A stretch of DNA of 24,448 bases from Ophiocordyceps camponoti-saundersi (nom. inval.) (Eukaryota > Ascomycota > Sordariomycetes > Hypocreales > Ophiocordycipitaceae), in contig PDHQ01000430.1 of NCBI GenBank assembly GCA_003339415.1, positions 1-24,448 on the forward strand, given 5' to 3'. The notes beneath the pieces were generated by a model. It worked only from the letters and a program-made list of their open reading frames with translations. It was not told the origin of the DNA and did not search any database. Position numbers and translations under genes: made by a program. Positions 1 through 10,290 of the stretch are shown in pieces. Numbering within the stretch: the stretch's first letter is position 1; each line of letters opens with the position of its first letter.

Positions 1-392
1 AAAAATAAATCTATTTCTTTATTATTATTTAATATATATTCTTTATTATTTATATTCCTCTTAAGTTTATTATGCTTATACTTAGTAATTAAGTAAGGTA
101 AATAATAAAGATTATTAAATCTATAGCTTTTAGCTATCTTTTTATTATTTATAAATAATTATACTATTTCTATATAAATTAAAGTATTTATTCTATTAAA
201 GTAAGATTATAATAGTATATTAATACTTAATTTAGGTATATAAAATATATTATTTAATTTATAATACTATTTATTATTTTTAAATTAGAAAATAACGTCT
301 CTAGCTCCCTTTACTATTATAGTATTTACTTTTCCTTATTATACTTTTATACTAATAAGCTTATAATTAATTAATAATTCTTTATTAAATAT

Positions 393-416
393 TATATATT
401 TTATTATACCTATATC
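393..416 (-). other. Copia aspartic protease active-site motif
   Basis: The minus strand reads D-I-G-I-I-K-Y-I, which becomes D-T-G-A-T-K-H-M/I when ATA is restored to ACA or GCA and TAT to CAT. This is the D-[ST]-G-A-[ST]-x-H-[MI] motif specific to Copia-type proteases. It is followed in frame by F-N-K-E-L-L-I-N-Y-K and K-G-A-x-D-V-I-F, matching the usual 'F....L' and 'G.GDV.F' positions. It lies about 530 bp downstream of the zinc knuckle in the same frame. Confidence 0.85.
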
Positions 417-947
417 GTAAAGGAAATATATTATATTTTTATTATTATTATAGGTATTAGAGGTAGAAAAAATAGAACTTTATATTTTTCGTAATTTATT
501 ACTACTAATATTTAAATTTATAGATCTTATAATATTATTATTAGTTATATTATTAATAGAAGGAAGAAAGGTATTATTTACCTATATAGGGATATTAATA
601 AATTCGACTTCTTCGTTAAAATTAGATTATTCCCTTTATTCTTCTTTAACTTCTTTTTCTTCTTTTTTAATCTCTTCTTCGTCTAAATTTAATTTAGTTA
701 TTTAATTATTTTTCGTAAGAAGGACTGTTTTCTTAGTCGTTTTTCGAGCCGGTTTATAATAAGGATTTTTTATTTTCTTTAGAATAGGACTAATAGGGGA
801 ATTCATAATAGCTATGATTTTTTCCTTTATTTTCCTCTCTTTCCGGGCTTTTAATAAAGCCTTTATTTACTATATTTTTCTCTTTTTTTCCGAAAAGGTA
901 TCCTTTTAATCCTACTAATTAGGTGCTTTATAAGGGTATAAATATTA

Positions 948-989
948 GTATAAATCTACTTTATGCCTTTTATTTTTATAATTCGGGTA
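948..989 (-). other. CCHC zinc knuckle of Copia gag (Cys codons mutated to Tyr)
   Basis: The minus strand encodes Y-P-N-Y-K-N-K-R-H-K-V-D-L-Y. Restoring TAC/TAT to TGC/TGT at the three Tyr positions gives exactly the C-x2-C-x4-H-x4-C spacing of the retroviral nucleocapsid knuckle. All three Cys codons changed by G-to-A in a TpG context, the RIP signature, while the His codon CAT escaped. The next residues (stop-Y-L-Y-P-Y-K-A-P-N-stop-stop, probably a W...HP.KAP.WW type) also fit gag proteins. Confidence 0.85.
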
Positions 990-1710
990 AAAAATAATTT
1001 CTTTCTTTTACTTATAAGGCTTTTTACCTTTATAAGAGGTATATAAAACTTTCTTAGAAGTAGCTAAAGCCGAAGAAATATTTCTTTTTTCTTCGTCTAT
1101 AAGGGAAGAGAAGAGGGTCTTAAAGGTATATACTTTTTTATTATTTCGTAATACTTATATAATATTTATTATAAAGCCTTAATATTCGTTTCGTAAGCTT
1201 ATAAGCGTTAAGCTTATTATAACGATTTCGGGTATTTTAATATCTCTAAAAAGAAGCTTTTCGTAGCTTAATTTTATCTTATTAAGATAAACTTCTATAT
1301 TATCTTCCGTATAATACGTATTAAATAAATTACCTATAAGAAGGAAATTTAATATAAAGGAAAAGGGATTATAAAAGTCTTTTAACTTATCCTAAGTAAT
1401 TTTAATATCTTTAATATACTTTATTTACGTTAAGGGACCGTTATCGATAAATAGCCTTATAAGGGCTAAGACGTCTTTAGTTTTAATATTACCTTCTTAC
1501 TATATAGTAAGTTAAAGTTTCTCGCGAATAAGGGTATTTTCTATATATAAAGCTTACGTAGGATAATTCTTCGAGCCCTAAAGCTTCGAAAAATTATACC
1601 GAACCTTAGAAGATATATTTCTTAGCTAAGGTATAGCTTATCTAACCGTAAGTATTTTTATTATTTTTTCTAGATTTTTAATAGCCTTTTTAAAATAAGA
1701 GGAATTACTA

Positions 1711-2240
1711 TTATATAAGTATAAAATAAAAATTAGATAGTACTTTTAATTAGTTTTAGGTTAGGAAAATAATTAATTATCTAATAATAGAGATTTAAAT
1801 AATAGAATTATTAGATATAGAAGCGCGTTTAAATTAGATTAGAATAATAGTAGTTTTATAATAATAAGTTAATAATAGAATTATTTAAAAAGTAAGGAAG
1901 AGAGTAAATAATTAAATTACTATCTACTAAGTAGTAGGAAAAACCTCTTCTCTAAATACTTAATTTCTTATAAACGTAGTAACTTTTCCGGTTAAGGAGA
2001 GGGTTATTCTATATATTAGAAGATAACGTATTTAGGAGTATTTTCGGAAGTCCGGAAAGTATTATAGTTAGTTTAATATTCGGCTTTCCGTATTACCTAT
2101 TTCCGTAAAGTCTAGAAACGCTGACCGTAATAGATCCGTATAAGGTCTTAAAAGTTTATATTATTCTTAGCCTTAGAGGGCCGGAGCCTTATATACGAAG
2201 GTAATAATATATTATGCTAGTGCTTTTAAGATATAAAATA
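1711..2240 (-). repeat. Copia leader and probable 5' LTR, undelimited
   Basis: Upstream (minus sense) of the Copia gag lies about 500 bp that keeps clusters of CCGG and CCG. On the minus strand it has a TATA-like box CGTATATAAGG (2187-2197). The spacing to gag is what one expects of LTR plus untranslated leader. The partner LTR is outside the window, so the ends and the primer-binding site cannot be fixed; no convincing tRNA-complementary site was seen. Confidence 0.45.
2187..2197 (-). promoter_or_regulatory. TATA-like box upstream of Copia gag
   Basis: CGTATATAAGG on the minus strand in a comparatively GC-rich patch, about 480 bp upstream of readable gag. It fits an LTR promoter, but TATA-like strings are common in this AT-rich DNA. 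Confidence 0.35.
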
Positions 2241-2400
2241 ATAACCTTAGTTATTTATTTATATAATAAATATAATAAAATACTAGATTTTTTATATTAT
2301 ATTATAGAGTAGTTATTATATTTTTATATTAGTTATTTATACCTTTATTATTTATTATAAAGAATAAAAATTAATATAAGCACTTATAAGTATAAAAAGC

Positions 2401-5400
2401 TGCTAACTAAAATCTTTATAAGGTCTTATCTTAGAAAAGAGCTAGGGTATTAAAAATAAAAAGCTAAGTAAAAAGGGAGTTAAGCGGAGCAAGGTTAAAT
2501 TAAACTAAATATAACTTAAAAAAATAAATAAAGATAAGCTATATAATCTAGCTATAATAGTCCTTTATATTATAGCGTTCTTACTTTTTTTAAAAAAAAG
2601 TATCTAGCTGGGACGCTTACGCGCCGGGGCGGTATTAAAGTTAGAAATTAAAAAAAGTAAGCGTTTTAGCCTAACGCGCTTAATATTCTATTATTACTTT
2701 AAGTATAGTAAAATACTTAAAAGCCTTATAATTAGTTAAGATGAAAAATAGCTAAGCTACGCTATATAGCTTAGTAAACTATACTTTAAAGTAAGAAATA
2801 ATAATAAAAAGCTTCTTATTATAAATTATATAATTTCGCTTTATAAGAAGAAGTTTTTTAAAATAATATATAATTAGCTAAAAGATATAGTTTACGCTAA
2901 CTTAGGATAAATAGCTACTTATAGCTTTATTAAAGTAATTAGCTTTTATAATTATATTATAATTAAGGTTTTACTAAGTAAGAATAGGGGCTAATATAAA
3001 AGTAAACTTAAGTATATTAAAAGTAAGCTAGTACTTATTAGTTTAATAAAAAAGGGCGCCTTACTTTATAAGGTTAATAAGCGGGGCTATAAGGTTAAAA
3101 AAGTAAGGTATAAAATTATAATAAAAGTTAGTAAATTTTAGAAAACTATAAACGCCCTAAATATAAGTTAGCGCCTTTTATTTAAGAATAGCGGAAACCT
3201 TAATAAAGTTTAATCTTACCTTTTTACTAGTATAAATAATAAACCTTAAATATTTAACTTTATAAATAGTAAAATTATACTTATTAAAGTTAAGGAAAAG
3301 CTTAGCTTAGTAAAAATATAATAATATAACGCGTACCTAACGCTAGTAGTAAGAACGCGAGCTATTTAAGTAAATAAAAATAATATTTAGATATATTATA
3401 ATAAAGTTTTTTAAGGAATTACTTAAGGTAATATTAATATAATATTAAAATATAGCGGGCACGCCCGTAAAACTAAAAAAAGTAAATAAGGTATTTAAAA
3501 AAGCTAAACTATATATAGAAAGTAATTAAGTATTTATCGCCCTTTATAATACGTAGCTTATAAAAAGTAGCGCGAATATTAAGCTTCGTAAACTAGTAGG
3601 CGCTAAAAAAGCTATAAAGTATCTTCTTAATATAAGGAAGAGAGTACCGGTCTTACTCTATTATCTTATTTAAAGCGTAATAATTAATATAAAAACGCTA
3701 TTTATTACTAAGCTTCTTAGTAAATAAAATAAAGGTAGCGGCGGATAAAAAGCTAGCACGGATTTACTTTTTATTTATTAAGTTAATAATCTATTTGCGG
3801 ATTTTAAGAAGATATTTATAAGGTATATTATAAAGTAGCCCCTAAAGTAAAGGAGGTAAAGAGCTATTAAGCTATTAGCAAAGCTAGATATAATAGTTAT
3901 AATTACCGCGGTAAGGGGGTAAAATACTTACCTTTTTTTTATTAAAAAAGTTAGCGAAGTCTAACGCCTTAAAAGGTAAGAAGGGGGTTTTAGTTAAGAA
4001 GGATATAATAATATATAAAACGCGAGAAATATCTTTAAACTAATAATAAAAAACTAATCGCCTATCCGCTATTAAAACTAATATTAAATAAGGGCCGCGA
4101 AGATAAAACTAAAAATAGCTATAATAAGGTAATTAACTTACTAAGATTTAGAATAAGGGATAACTAAGTTATTAGTAAAGTATATTATAACCTCCCGCTT
4201 ATTAAAGCGTAGCGAGATATTATTATACGCTATTTAAGAAAAGCTAAGAATTAAATCTTAAGTAAAGCTTAAGATTAAATATATTATAATAAGCGATTAT
4301 TAACTATTAATATTAGCTATAAAGTAAATAAAATAGTAGATAAATAAGTATAGCTTAAAGCGTATATTATATTAATAGCGTATTTATATTATAATATAAA
4401 TTACTTATAAGTAAGAGAAGGGAATTTATTTAAGCTAATAGCGCTAAATAAAAAATTCGCTTATAATAGCGTAATAATTATAGCTATTATCCGCCTATAT
4501 AATAATAAAAAATATAAAATTTATAAATATAAGTAAAAAGAGAGAAAGTAAGTTTATATTTTAACTAATATTTATAAAATAATTATCTAATATTTTATAA
4601 GCTATAATATCGCGTAAATCCTCCCCTTATAGGAGACTTATTATAAGGGGGACTTATTTCTCTAATATAAAGCGGGGTTCTCCTCCTTTTTTATAATATT
4701 AGCGAGATAAATTAAAAATATTAGAGGTAAAAAGTTAAGCTTATACTCGCGCGAAAAATAGCTAATATTATTATAATAAAAGTAATAGCTATTAACGCGT
4801 TATTTTATAATTTTATTATTATTAACTTAGGCCGCTTAGTAATAGTTTTTACCGCTATAGCTAAACTAGCTATAAAAGGGAGGACCGCCGCGCTTATTAA
4901 AATATAGCTAAGTGCTAGTTTAGTATATATCTATTATCGGAGTATTTAAAAATAGCTTAAGAATATAAAGTAAAAGTACCTAGCTTTTATTTTTAAAGTA
5001 GAATAACTTAATATTTATAATAATAGCGCGGATTTATATAATAATAATAATATACTTAATAAAGAGGATATTACGCTTTACGTAATATTAGCGAAAAGCT
5101 AAGGTAAAAATATAATAAAAGTATATAATTTTAATTTTATTAGCTTACTTAATATTATCCGCTAAAGTAACCTTAGCTTTAAAGTAGATAAGGAAATTAA
5201 AAAAAAACTTAGAAGCGACTTATATAAGGTACTTTAGCTTTATTATAATAATCTAGCGCTAGTAAAAGTTAGCGAATATAATATTAAGGTAACTTAAGAA
5301 ATAGTTAGGGTTATATTTATACTTATTACTTTACTTAAAAAATCAAGCTACCTTAGCTTAAATAATAAGAGAAAGGTATTAATATAAGAATACTTATTAG

Positions 5401-5720
5401 TTATAAGTATTATTAATAAAAGCTTAATTTACTTATAGCTTATAAAATATAAGGGAGCGCTATATTAGAAAAAAATCCTTATTACTATTAAATAAGGACC
5501 TAATTAGTAGTAGCTTATATTAGGAATATAATTATTATTACTTAAGTAATTATATAAACTCGTGCTATTAGTATATAAGGTTTTATAATTCCGTAATTAT
5601 AATTTACTATTTTAAAAGCTAGGCGATAATAGCTTATTAAGTATTAACGTTATTTATAGTTAAAGTTAATTTACTATTAAGGTCTAATACTCTAAAACTC
5701 CTATATAAAGCTAACTTTAA
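2401..5720 (+). pseudogene. Long degraded ORF of unknown family
   Basis: Plus frame 1 is readable from about 2401 to about 4757, and plus frame 3 from about 4761 to 5720, so one frameshift lies near 4757. Stops are TAA/TAG at a low rate for such AT-rich DNA (about nine in the 196 codons from 2641). The other frames are riddled with stops. The product would be about 1,100 residues. Recognisable stretches include AYKKWREY near 3555 (with a stop just after, probably Gln), LKYSGHARKTKKSK near 3450, VREGNLFKLIALNKKFAYNS near 4410-4470, and in frame 3 GRLVIVFTAIAKLAIKGRTAAL near 4830-4900 followed by KVDKEIKKKLRSDLYKVL near 5185. Surviving GCG/CGC codons fit RIP sparing CpG. No RT, integrase DDE, zinc-knuckle or P-loop motif was seen. 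I considered telomere-linked helicase and tyrosine recombinase and could support neither. Likely a DNA-transposon or large mobile-element protein; identity unknown. Confidence 0.6.
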
Positions 5721-5787
5721 TAATATAAATTAACTTAGAAGGTTCTAAGGTATATATAGTATACGTACTTAAGGTTATAGTTTATAT

Positions 5788-5872
5788 ATAGCCCGCGCGC
5801 GGCTTACGCGCGGCGCTAACTAATTATATACGCTTATATATGCCCCGCGCCTATCGTGCGCGCGGACTTAAT
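5788..5872. other. CpG-rich islet just downstream of the unknown ORF
   Basis: A short block within AT-rich DNA holds three CpG-dense runs (about 5791-5817, 5841-5852 and 5855-5867), some nearly self-complementary (GCCCGCGCGCGGC). CpG is the context RIP leaves alone, so this is probably a surviving CpG-rich sequence such as a 3' untranslated region or element end rather than something added later. Nothing shows that it is functional. Confidence 0.5.
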
Positions 5873-6265
5873 AAAGCACCTTTACGTAACTTAGCTATTT
5901 AAGCATAGCCCGAATCTTTTATATATAAGTTTATATAATAAGATACCTAGAAGCGGGAGGCAGCTAAATTAGTTATATTATAGTTTATATATATAAATAA
6001 AATTATAGCTAATAAGGCTTCGGAGCGCTATATAAATAAAATAGTTATACTTTTATATATTTTATAAAAAAGTTTTAATTTTTATAAAAAGTAAAAAGGG
6101 TAAAGCTTTATAATTATAAAAAGGTAGTTAAAAGAGCCTTATATCTTTTATTAGCACCTTATTTACTATAAGTGCTAGGAATTACGCTACTTTTACCTCA
6201 GCCCCTTTTTAAAGCTAGTATAAGGTTATTATTTATATTAAACTAAATTATAACTTATAACTAAA
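5873..6265. other. Gene-free AT-rich spacer
   Basis: No readable frame or recognised motif. One unmutated CCTCAGCCCC lies near 6197-6206 in otherwise RIP-altered sequence. It ends at the start of the palindromic-head repeat. Confidence 0.5.
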
Positions 6266-6890
6266 GTTTAAAATTAGTTAGTAACTTTTTAGTCTTTTTT
6301 TAGTTAGTTATAACTAACTAACTAAAGTTATAATTTTTAGTAATAAAAAAGTTATAACTAATTAAAGTTACTTAAGTAACTTTTTTTAATTATAACTAAA
6401 TTAGTTATTAGTTAGTAATTAGTTATAAGCGTTAAAAACTTTAAAAAATACTATATTAAATTAGCTTTTAAAAACTACTTTTTTATAATTTAAACTATTT
6501 TCCCTGCTTTTTAAAAAAAAGTTAAAGAGAGAGTATTTTAAAAAAAGTTTTTTATTAAAAAAACTATTTTTAAGTAAAATAAATAATATATAAATTAAAT
6601 AAAAATACCTTAAGGCTTTTAATATTAGCTTATAGCTATAATAAGTAAAAAAAACCTTTTATTCTATTTTATTCTATTTTAGTTTATTTTAGTTTATTTT
6701 TTATAAAAATATTAATTATAATATTATAATTTTACTTAAAAACTATTATAAATTTAATAAAAATACTTATAAGATTATTTTTAAATAGTTAGAAAATATA
6801 AACTTTTTTATAAAATATACTTTTTAGTTTTTTCTTAAAGAATTTAAATAAATAAATAAAAAAGTAAATATTTCTTACTTTATATAATAT
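6266..6890 (+). repeat. Palindromic-head repeat, copy 1
   Basis: Begins with GTTTAAAATTAGTTAGTAAC and continues through about 180 bp of interleaved short inverted repeats built on TTAGT/ACTAA (GTTAGTTATAACTAACTAAC is nearly a perfect palindrome). An AT-rich body follows, containing a decamer array and poly-A/T tracts. The same order of blocks recurs at 21406-22040 and 23741-24401 in the same orientation. This copy has lost nearly all CpA/TpG. It could be a MITE or foldback element, or a long terminal repeat of the element between copies 1 and 2. No ORF. Confidence 0.7.
6658..6700 (+). repeat. Decamer tandem array inside the repeat
   Basis: Four successive decamers, two TTATTCTATT-like and two TTAGTTTATT-like. 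The corresponding place in copy 2 (about 21808-21830) has fewer units, so unit number varies between copies. Confidence 0.6.
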
Positions 6891-7500
6891 AAGAGTCTAT
6901 GCTACTTTTAAGAAAAAGGTATACTTAACTAGCAGAGGTTATACTCTTATCGTAAAGGGGGTACTAGCGCGGGCCTTATAGCGGGATAATAAAGAAGCTT
7001 TTTAAAAAGAAATTAAGTTATTAAATAAAGTTTTAATAATATATCTATATATAAAAAAATACTATTTAAAAACTTAGTAAAGTTTCTTAATAGTTACTAT
7101 TAATAATATAATAAATATAAATTAAATTTATAATAAAGATATAGTAATATAAGCGGAGGTCTTTAATATTAAATTATATATATTAAAAGTTTAATTTTAA
7201 TAATATTTTAAATATTATTAACTTTAATATATTACTAAATATTATATAATAAAGCTATAATATAAAAATACTTAGCTATTTTATATATAAAAAGTAAGTT
7301 TACTTACCTTATAGCTTATAAGAAAAAACTATATTATTACTTTTTTTATTAGGGGTTTTATTTTAAGTAAAGTTAACTTTACTTTAAAATAAGAGCGGTA
7401 TAAGATTAGGCGAAGGACGCGTATATTACCTAACTTTAAAAGTTTATAAATTAGAGTTTTTAACTATTACCCCTTCTCCCTCTCTAGCGCTAAGTAAAAG
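6891..7500. other. Gene-free stretch before the second unknown element
   Basis: No convincing ORF. It contains an unmutated AGCAGAGG near 6932-6939, a purine-rich AAGCGGAGG near 7152, and the hairpin listed separately. If copies 1 and 2 of the repeat were LTRs, this would hold the leader, but no primer-binding site was recognised. Confidence 0.4.
7358..7392. repeat. Long palindrome centred on GTTAAC
   Basis: Centred between 7374 and 7375. Ten bases on each side of the centre pair perfectly, and with one bulged base the arms extend to about 17 bp. It could extrude as a cruciform or form an RNA hairpin. No role is evident. Confidence 0.55.
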
Positions 7501-7501
7501 C

Positions 7502-8056
7502 TAATAATAGCTAGGGCGGAAATACTAAAAAATTAATATAATAATACCTCCTCCCCTAACTTTAATTTTATATTTATTTATAGCTTTACTATAATAATTT
7601 AGCTATTTTTTAAAATTAGTTATTATAAGGTTTATTAAAAAATAGTAAAACTTTTATATATTTTTAGATTACGCTAATAAGGCCTTAATTAATTAGATTA
7701 TTAAAGCTATTTTAATTAAATATAGGAATTTAATTTATAGCGATAATAATAACTAAGAGAATAAGTAAGCTATATAAACTTTATATTAAACTTAATTTAC
7801 GCGTGCTTTTATTATTATAAAGTTTATTTTAAAGGAAATATTAGCTTTTAAATTATTAGTTAATATTTATCTTATTAAATATATAAAGTACTAGGTATAA
7901 GCGAGGTTTAACTTAAAGCTAAAGTAATACTTAAGGGAAAGGTTTTACTTTAAGCTCTCCGGTTTTTTCCCCTCTTCGAATATATATAAGATAGTTTTAA
8001 GCTATATAAGGTATATTAGCGTATAAATATTATTATTATTATTATATAATATAAAT
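7502..8056 (+). repeat. 5' region of an unidentified element, with an inverted copy at 22870-23580
   Basis: About 7530-8010 matches the reverse complement of about 23560-23040 over several hundred bases. Shared blocks include CTATATAAACTTTATATTAA, the block around TTTAACTTAAAGCTAAAGTAAT, and a pyrimidine block followed by a TATA box. The two copies differ mainly by C/T and G/A changes and small indels. Plus frame 2 is fairly open here (7502-8056), but the TATA box downstream suggests this is largely upstream or terminal-repeat sequence rather than coding. Confidence 0.6.
7979..7990 (+). promoter_or_regulatory. TATA-like box of the unidentified element
   Basis: AATATATATAAG follows a pyrimidine-rich, CCGG-containing stretch (about 7955-7977) and lies about 70 bp before an ATG at 8057. 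The inverted copy keeps the same arrangement on the minus strand near 23055-23085 (TCCTCCTCCT, then ATATATATAA). Conservation in two copies supports a core promoter. Confidence 0.45.
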
Positions 8057-8228
8057 ATGCTTAAATTATTAATATAGTTATTATAGTTTTTATTTTATAT
8101 AATATAATATAAATTCTTATTATAATATATTAAAAAATAAATATTTTTCTTTTTTAATAATAAGGACTATTATATTATTATATTATATAATAATATTTTT
8201 TATATTATTATAAAAAGTATAAAAGTAA
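8057..8228 (+). pseudogene. 5' end of an unidentified ORF, interrupted by the chromovirus
   Basis: ATG at 8057 opens plus frame 2 and reads to the chromovirus target site, with only TAA/TAG stops explicable as RIP (M-L-K-L-L-I...). The residue register at the target duplication (ACT AGT) continues at 18493 in plus frame 3, where the frame is again open. This is therefore taken as the start of the gene continued at 18493-20790. The composition (Leu, Ile, Phe, Asn, Lys) is strongly biased by AT pressure. Family unknown; the start codon choice rests on the TATA box about 70 bp upstream. Confidence 0.45.
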
Positions 8229-8233
8229 CTAGT
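8229..8233. other. Target-site duplication, left copy
   Basis: CTAGT immediately left of the left LTR is repeated exactly at 18493-18497, right of the right LTR. Five bases is the usual duplication length for Ty3/Gypsy integrases. Confidence 0.75.
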
Positions 8234-8882
8234 TATTATATACTTATATATATAATATTCTAATAAGCGTATATACTAAGCTAGCTACTAAATATAATAT
8301 ATAAAAGAGGGAGATAAGCTAGCTACTAATTATAAGATTATAAAATAGCTACTATAAAAAATATAAGTATAAGTAAGAGTCTTTTAAGAATTAAAATAAT
8401 AATTATAAAAAAATCTAAATTTTTACTTAAAGGAATATTAGGCTAGTTTATAGCTAGGAGCTTAAGGAAGATTTTTTAATATAATCTTAAAAGTATTTAC
8501 CTAAGGGGATTTTACGGTAATTTCCGTATATATTAGTAAAACGGAGATTTCCTAGTATGCGGTAATTTCCTAGTATATAGGGATTTCCTAGTAAAATCCG
8601 GAGATTTCTTAGTATATAGTGATTTCCTAGTATATAAGGATTTCTTAGTAAAATCTAGAAATTTCTAAAAGTATATTTTAATACTAGATCTAATAGGAAA
8701 TCTTAGTAAAATCTTAAAAATTATTATAGAGAAATCCTAAAAGGAAATCTTAGTAATTTCCTAAGCGTAAAGGTAATAAAGTTTTTAGGGGAAATTAAAG
8801 TAAAATCTTAAGGGGGAAATCTTAGTAAAATATTATAAGAGGTTAGGCGATTTATAAGAGTATTATTATATATCTTATATTA
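8234..8882 (-). repeat. 3' LTR of the chromovirus (left)
   Basis: It is 649 bp and aligns without net length change to 17844-18492. On the minus strand the LTR runs from TA-ATATAAG to ATAA-TA; the TG...CA ends have become TA...TA. It keeps slightly more CGG than the right LTR. A cluster of degenerate GATTTCCTAGTA-type repeats is listed separately. Next to it at 8883-8895 is CTTCCCGGGC, whose minus-strand form GCCCGGGAAG is a weak polypurine-tract candidate. Confidence 0.9.
8510..8660. repeat. Degenerate tandem repeats within the left LTR
   Basis: About seven spaced units of AATTTCC or GATTTCCTAGTA followed by TATAnGG or AAATC, period roughly 17-22 bp. The same array is present at 18118-18272 in the right LTR, so it belongs to the original LTR. 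Repeats of this kind often serve as enhancer or factor-binding sites in LTRs; that role is only inferred. Confidence 0.7.
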
Positions 8883-10290
8883 ACTTCCCGGGCTAGAAAA
8901 GAATTCTAATAGCTTTATTAACTTTTTATATTATTTTAGATACTATTATTATACTTAAAAGCTTTTCTATATTAACTTTAATAATTAAATTTAATTATAA
9001 ATTAAGAAATATTATTAGGGATTTATATATAAAGAATTAAATTAATTTATATAAGGTAGGAAAAAAATAAAAAAATAAGATAAGAATAATAAAGGAGAAT
9101 TATAATATATATTAAATATATATAGAAGAATATATATTATAGTAAAAAATATCGTAATATTAAGAAAGGAAAATAAGAATAAGAAGGACGCGATATAATA
9201 CGCGGACTAAAAGAATAAAATAAAGGAAATCTTACTATCTTTATTATTCGGATATATAAGTTATAGCGATAATATAAGAGCGAATATAGATAATCTTATT
9301 ATAAATAGCGTAAGAGATATAGTTTATAGCTTTAAGTATAATATACTTATAAAAATAGAAGCGTTTAGGATATTAGGAATAATAGTAAAGTTAACTATAT
9401 TATAAATAGTTTATACTTATTCTTAGGCGTATATTATAAGTAGCTTATAGTAAATAGACTTTACTTAGCCTTTTTATTATAGCTAATATTTTCTCTTTAT
9501 TTATAGCGTATAGAGTATAAAGATAAATAATATATAACTAATATTATATTATAAAGATATTAGAAAATAATACTAAAAATATACTAATTTACGGGGTTCT
9601 TACTTAAGCTTAGTATATATAAATATTATTATATATTAATAGTTAAATAATTTTAAGATTTATTACGCGGTAATAGTTAAATAAATATAATAACTATTAC
9701 TTATTAATAGTTAAACGGTATAATATATATTTTCTATATAAAGCGTATTATTAACGTATTTCTTAACTATAGTTTATATTAATATTATATAAAGAGCTAC
9801 GAAAAGTCTTAATTTATCGTTATATTAATAAATAAATTAGCGTTAATCCGCTTAATAGTTATTATATATTTAGTATTATTAGTAAGTTTAACTAAGCTAC
9901 TTTTCTAATTATATAGCTTTTTAATAATATTATTAAAAGCTATTTTTACTAAATCTAAAATATTAAAAATAAGTATATTACTAAAGTTTAAAGTTATTTT
10001 ATTTCTAATAATATTACTCTAAGCTAAAAAGAGTATATAATTAATAGTAATAGCTAGAAGTAATATAATAATACTTTTATTAAGTAAATATATCTATTTT
10101 CTTATATAAATATATAAATTTTATTAGTTTTTTTATAAAACTTTAGAATTTTATTAGAATTATTTAGTGCTAATTTCTTATTAATAAATATAGCTATTTT
10201 ATTAATATTAAGTAATATATTCTTAAGAGCGGGGATATTAAGTAAGATAAGTATTAAAATAAGGAAATTAATAATCTATTCGTTACTAAT
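8883..10290. other. Unassigned chromovirus region next to the 3' LTR
   Basis: No recognised domain. The stretch 9055-9250 is strongly purine-rich on the plus strand and contains small CpG remnants (GGACGCG, ACGCGG). Minus-strand readings continue in patches from the extra ORF to about 9900 but with more stops. It may be an untranslated 3' region, or the tail of the extra ORF. Confidence 0.4.

Larger units (their letters stand above)
1..1710 (-). pseudogene. Ty1/Copia retrotransposon gag-protease polyprotein, RIP-degraded, runs off left edge
   Basis: One minus-strand frame (plus-strand triplets starting at multiples of 3) stays readable from about 1710 to base 1, with stops mostly where Gln or Trp is expected. 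In order it shows a Copia-type gag N-terminus (KLQGSKNYPT, near 1551-1586, matching the usual 'KL.G..NY..W' start), a helical gag core with YYTEDNIEVYLNKIKL (about 1270-1320) and an 'IPE.V..SL' segment, a CCHC zinc knuckle (948-989), an aspartic protease active site (393-416), a 'FYIPKL..N.L' strand (near 200-240) and 'NNLYYLPYL' typical of the gag-pre-integrase region (near 80-105). Integrase, RT and RNase H should lie left of the window. Gag and protease share one frame, as in Copia elements. The true start codon was not seen: ATG would read ATA after RIP. The Copia assignment is firm; the exact family is unknown. Confidence 0.85.

Noticed and set aside
4761..5720. Telomere-linked RecQ-like helicase in the unknown plus-strand ORF
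   Set aside because: The GRLVIVFTA...GRTAAL region vaguely resembles part of such proteins, but no Walker A, DEAH or other helicase motif was found.
8230..8233. Alternative LTR start at TAGTTATTATA (8230 and 17840)
   Set aside because: The shared TAGT before both LTRs allows this, but starting at 8234/17844 gives equal 649-bp LTRs, TA...TA ends derived from TG...CA, and a perfect CTAGT duplication.
8510..8660. CRISPR-like array of short repeats
   Set aside because: Units are degenerate, spacing is irregular and short, and the array lies inside an LTR and is copied in the partner LTR.
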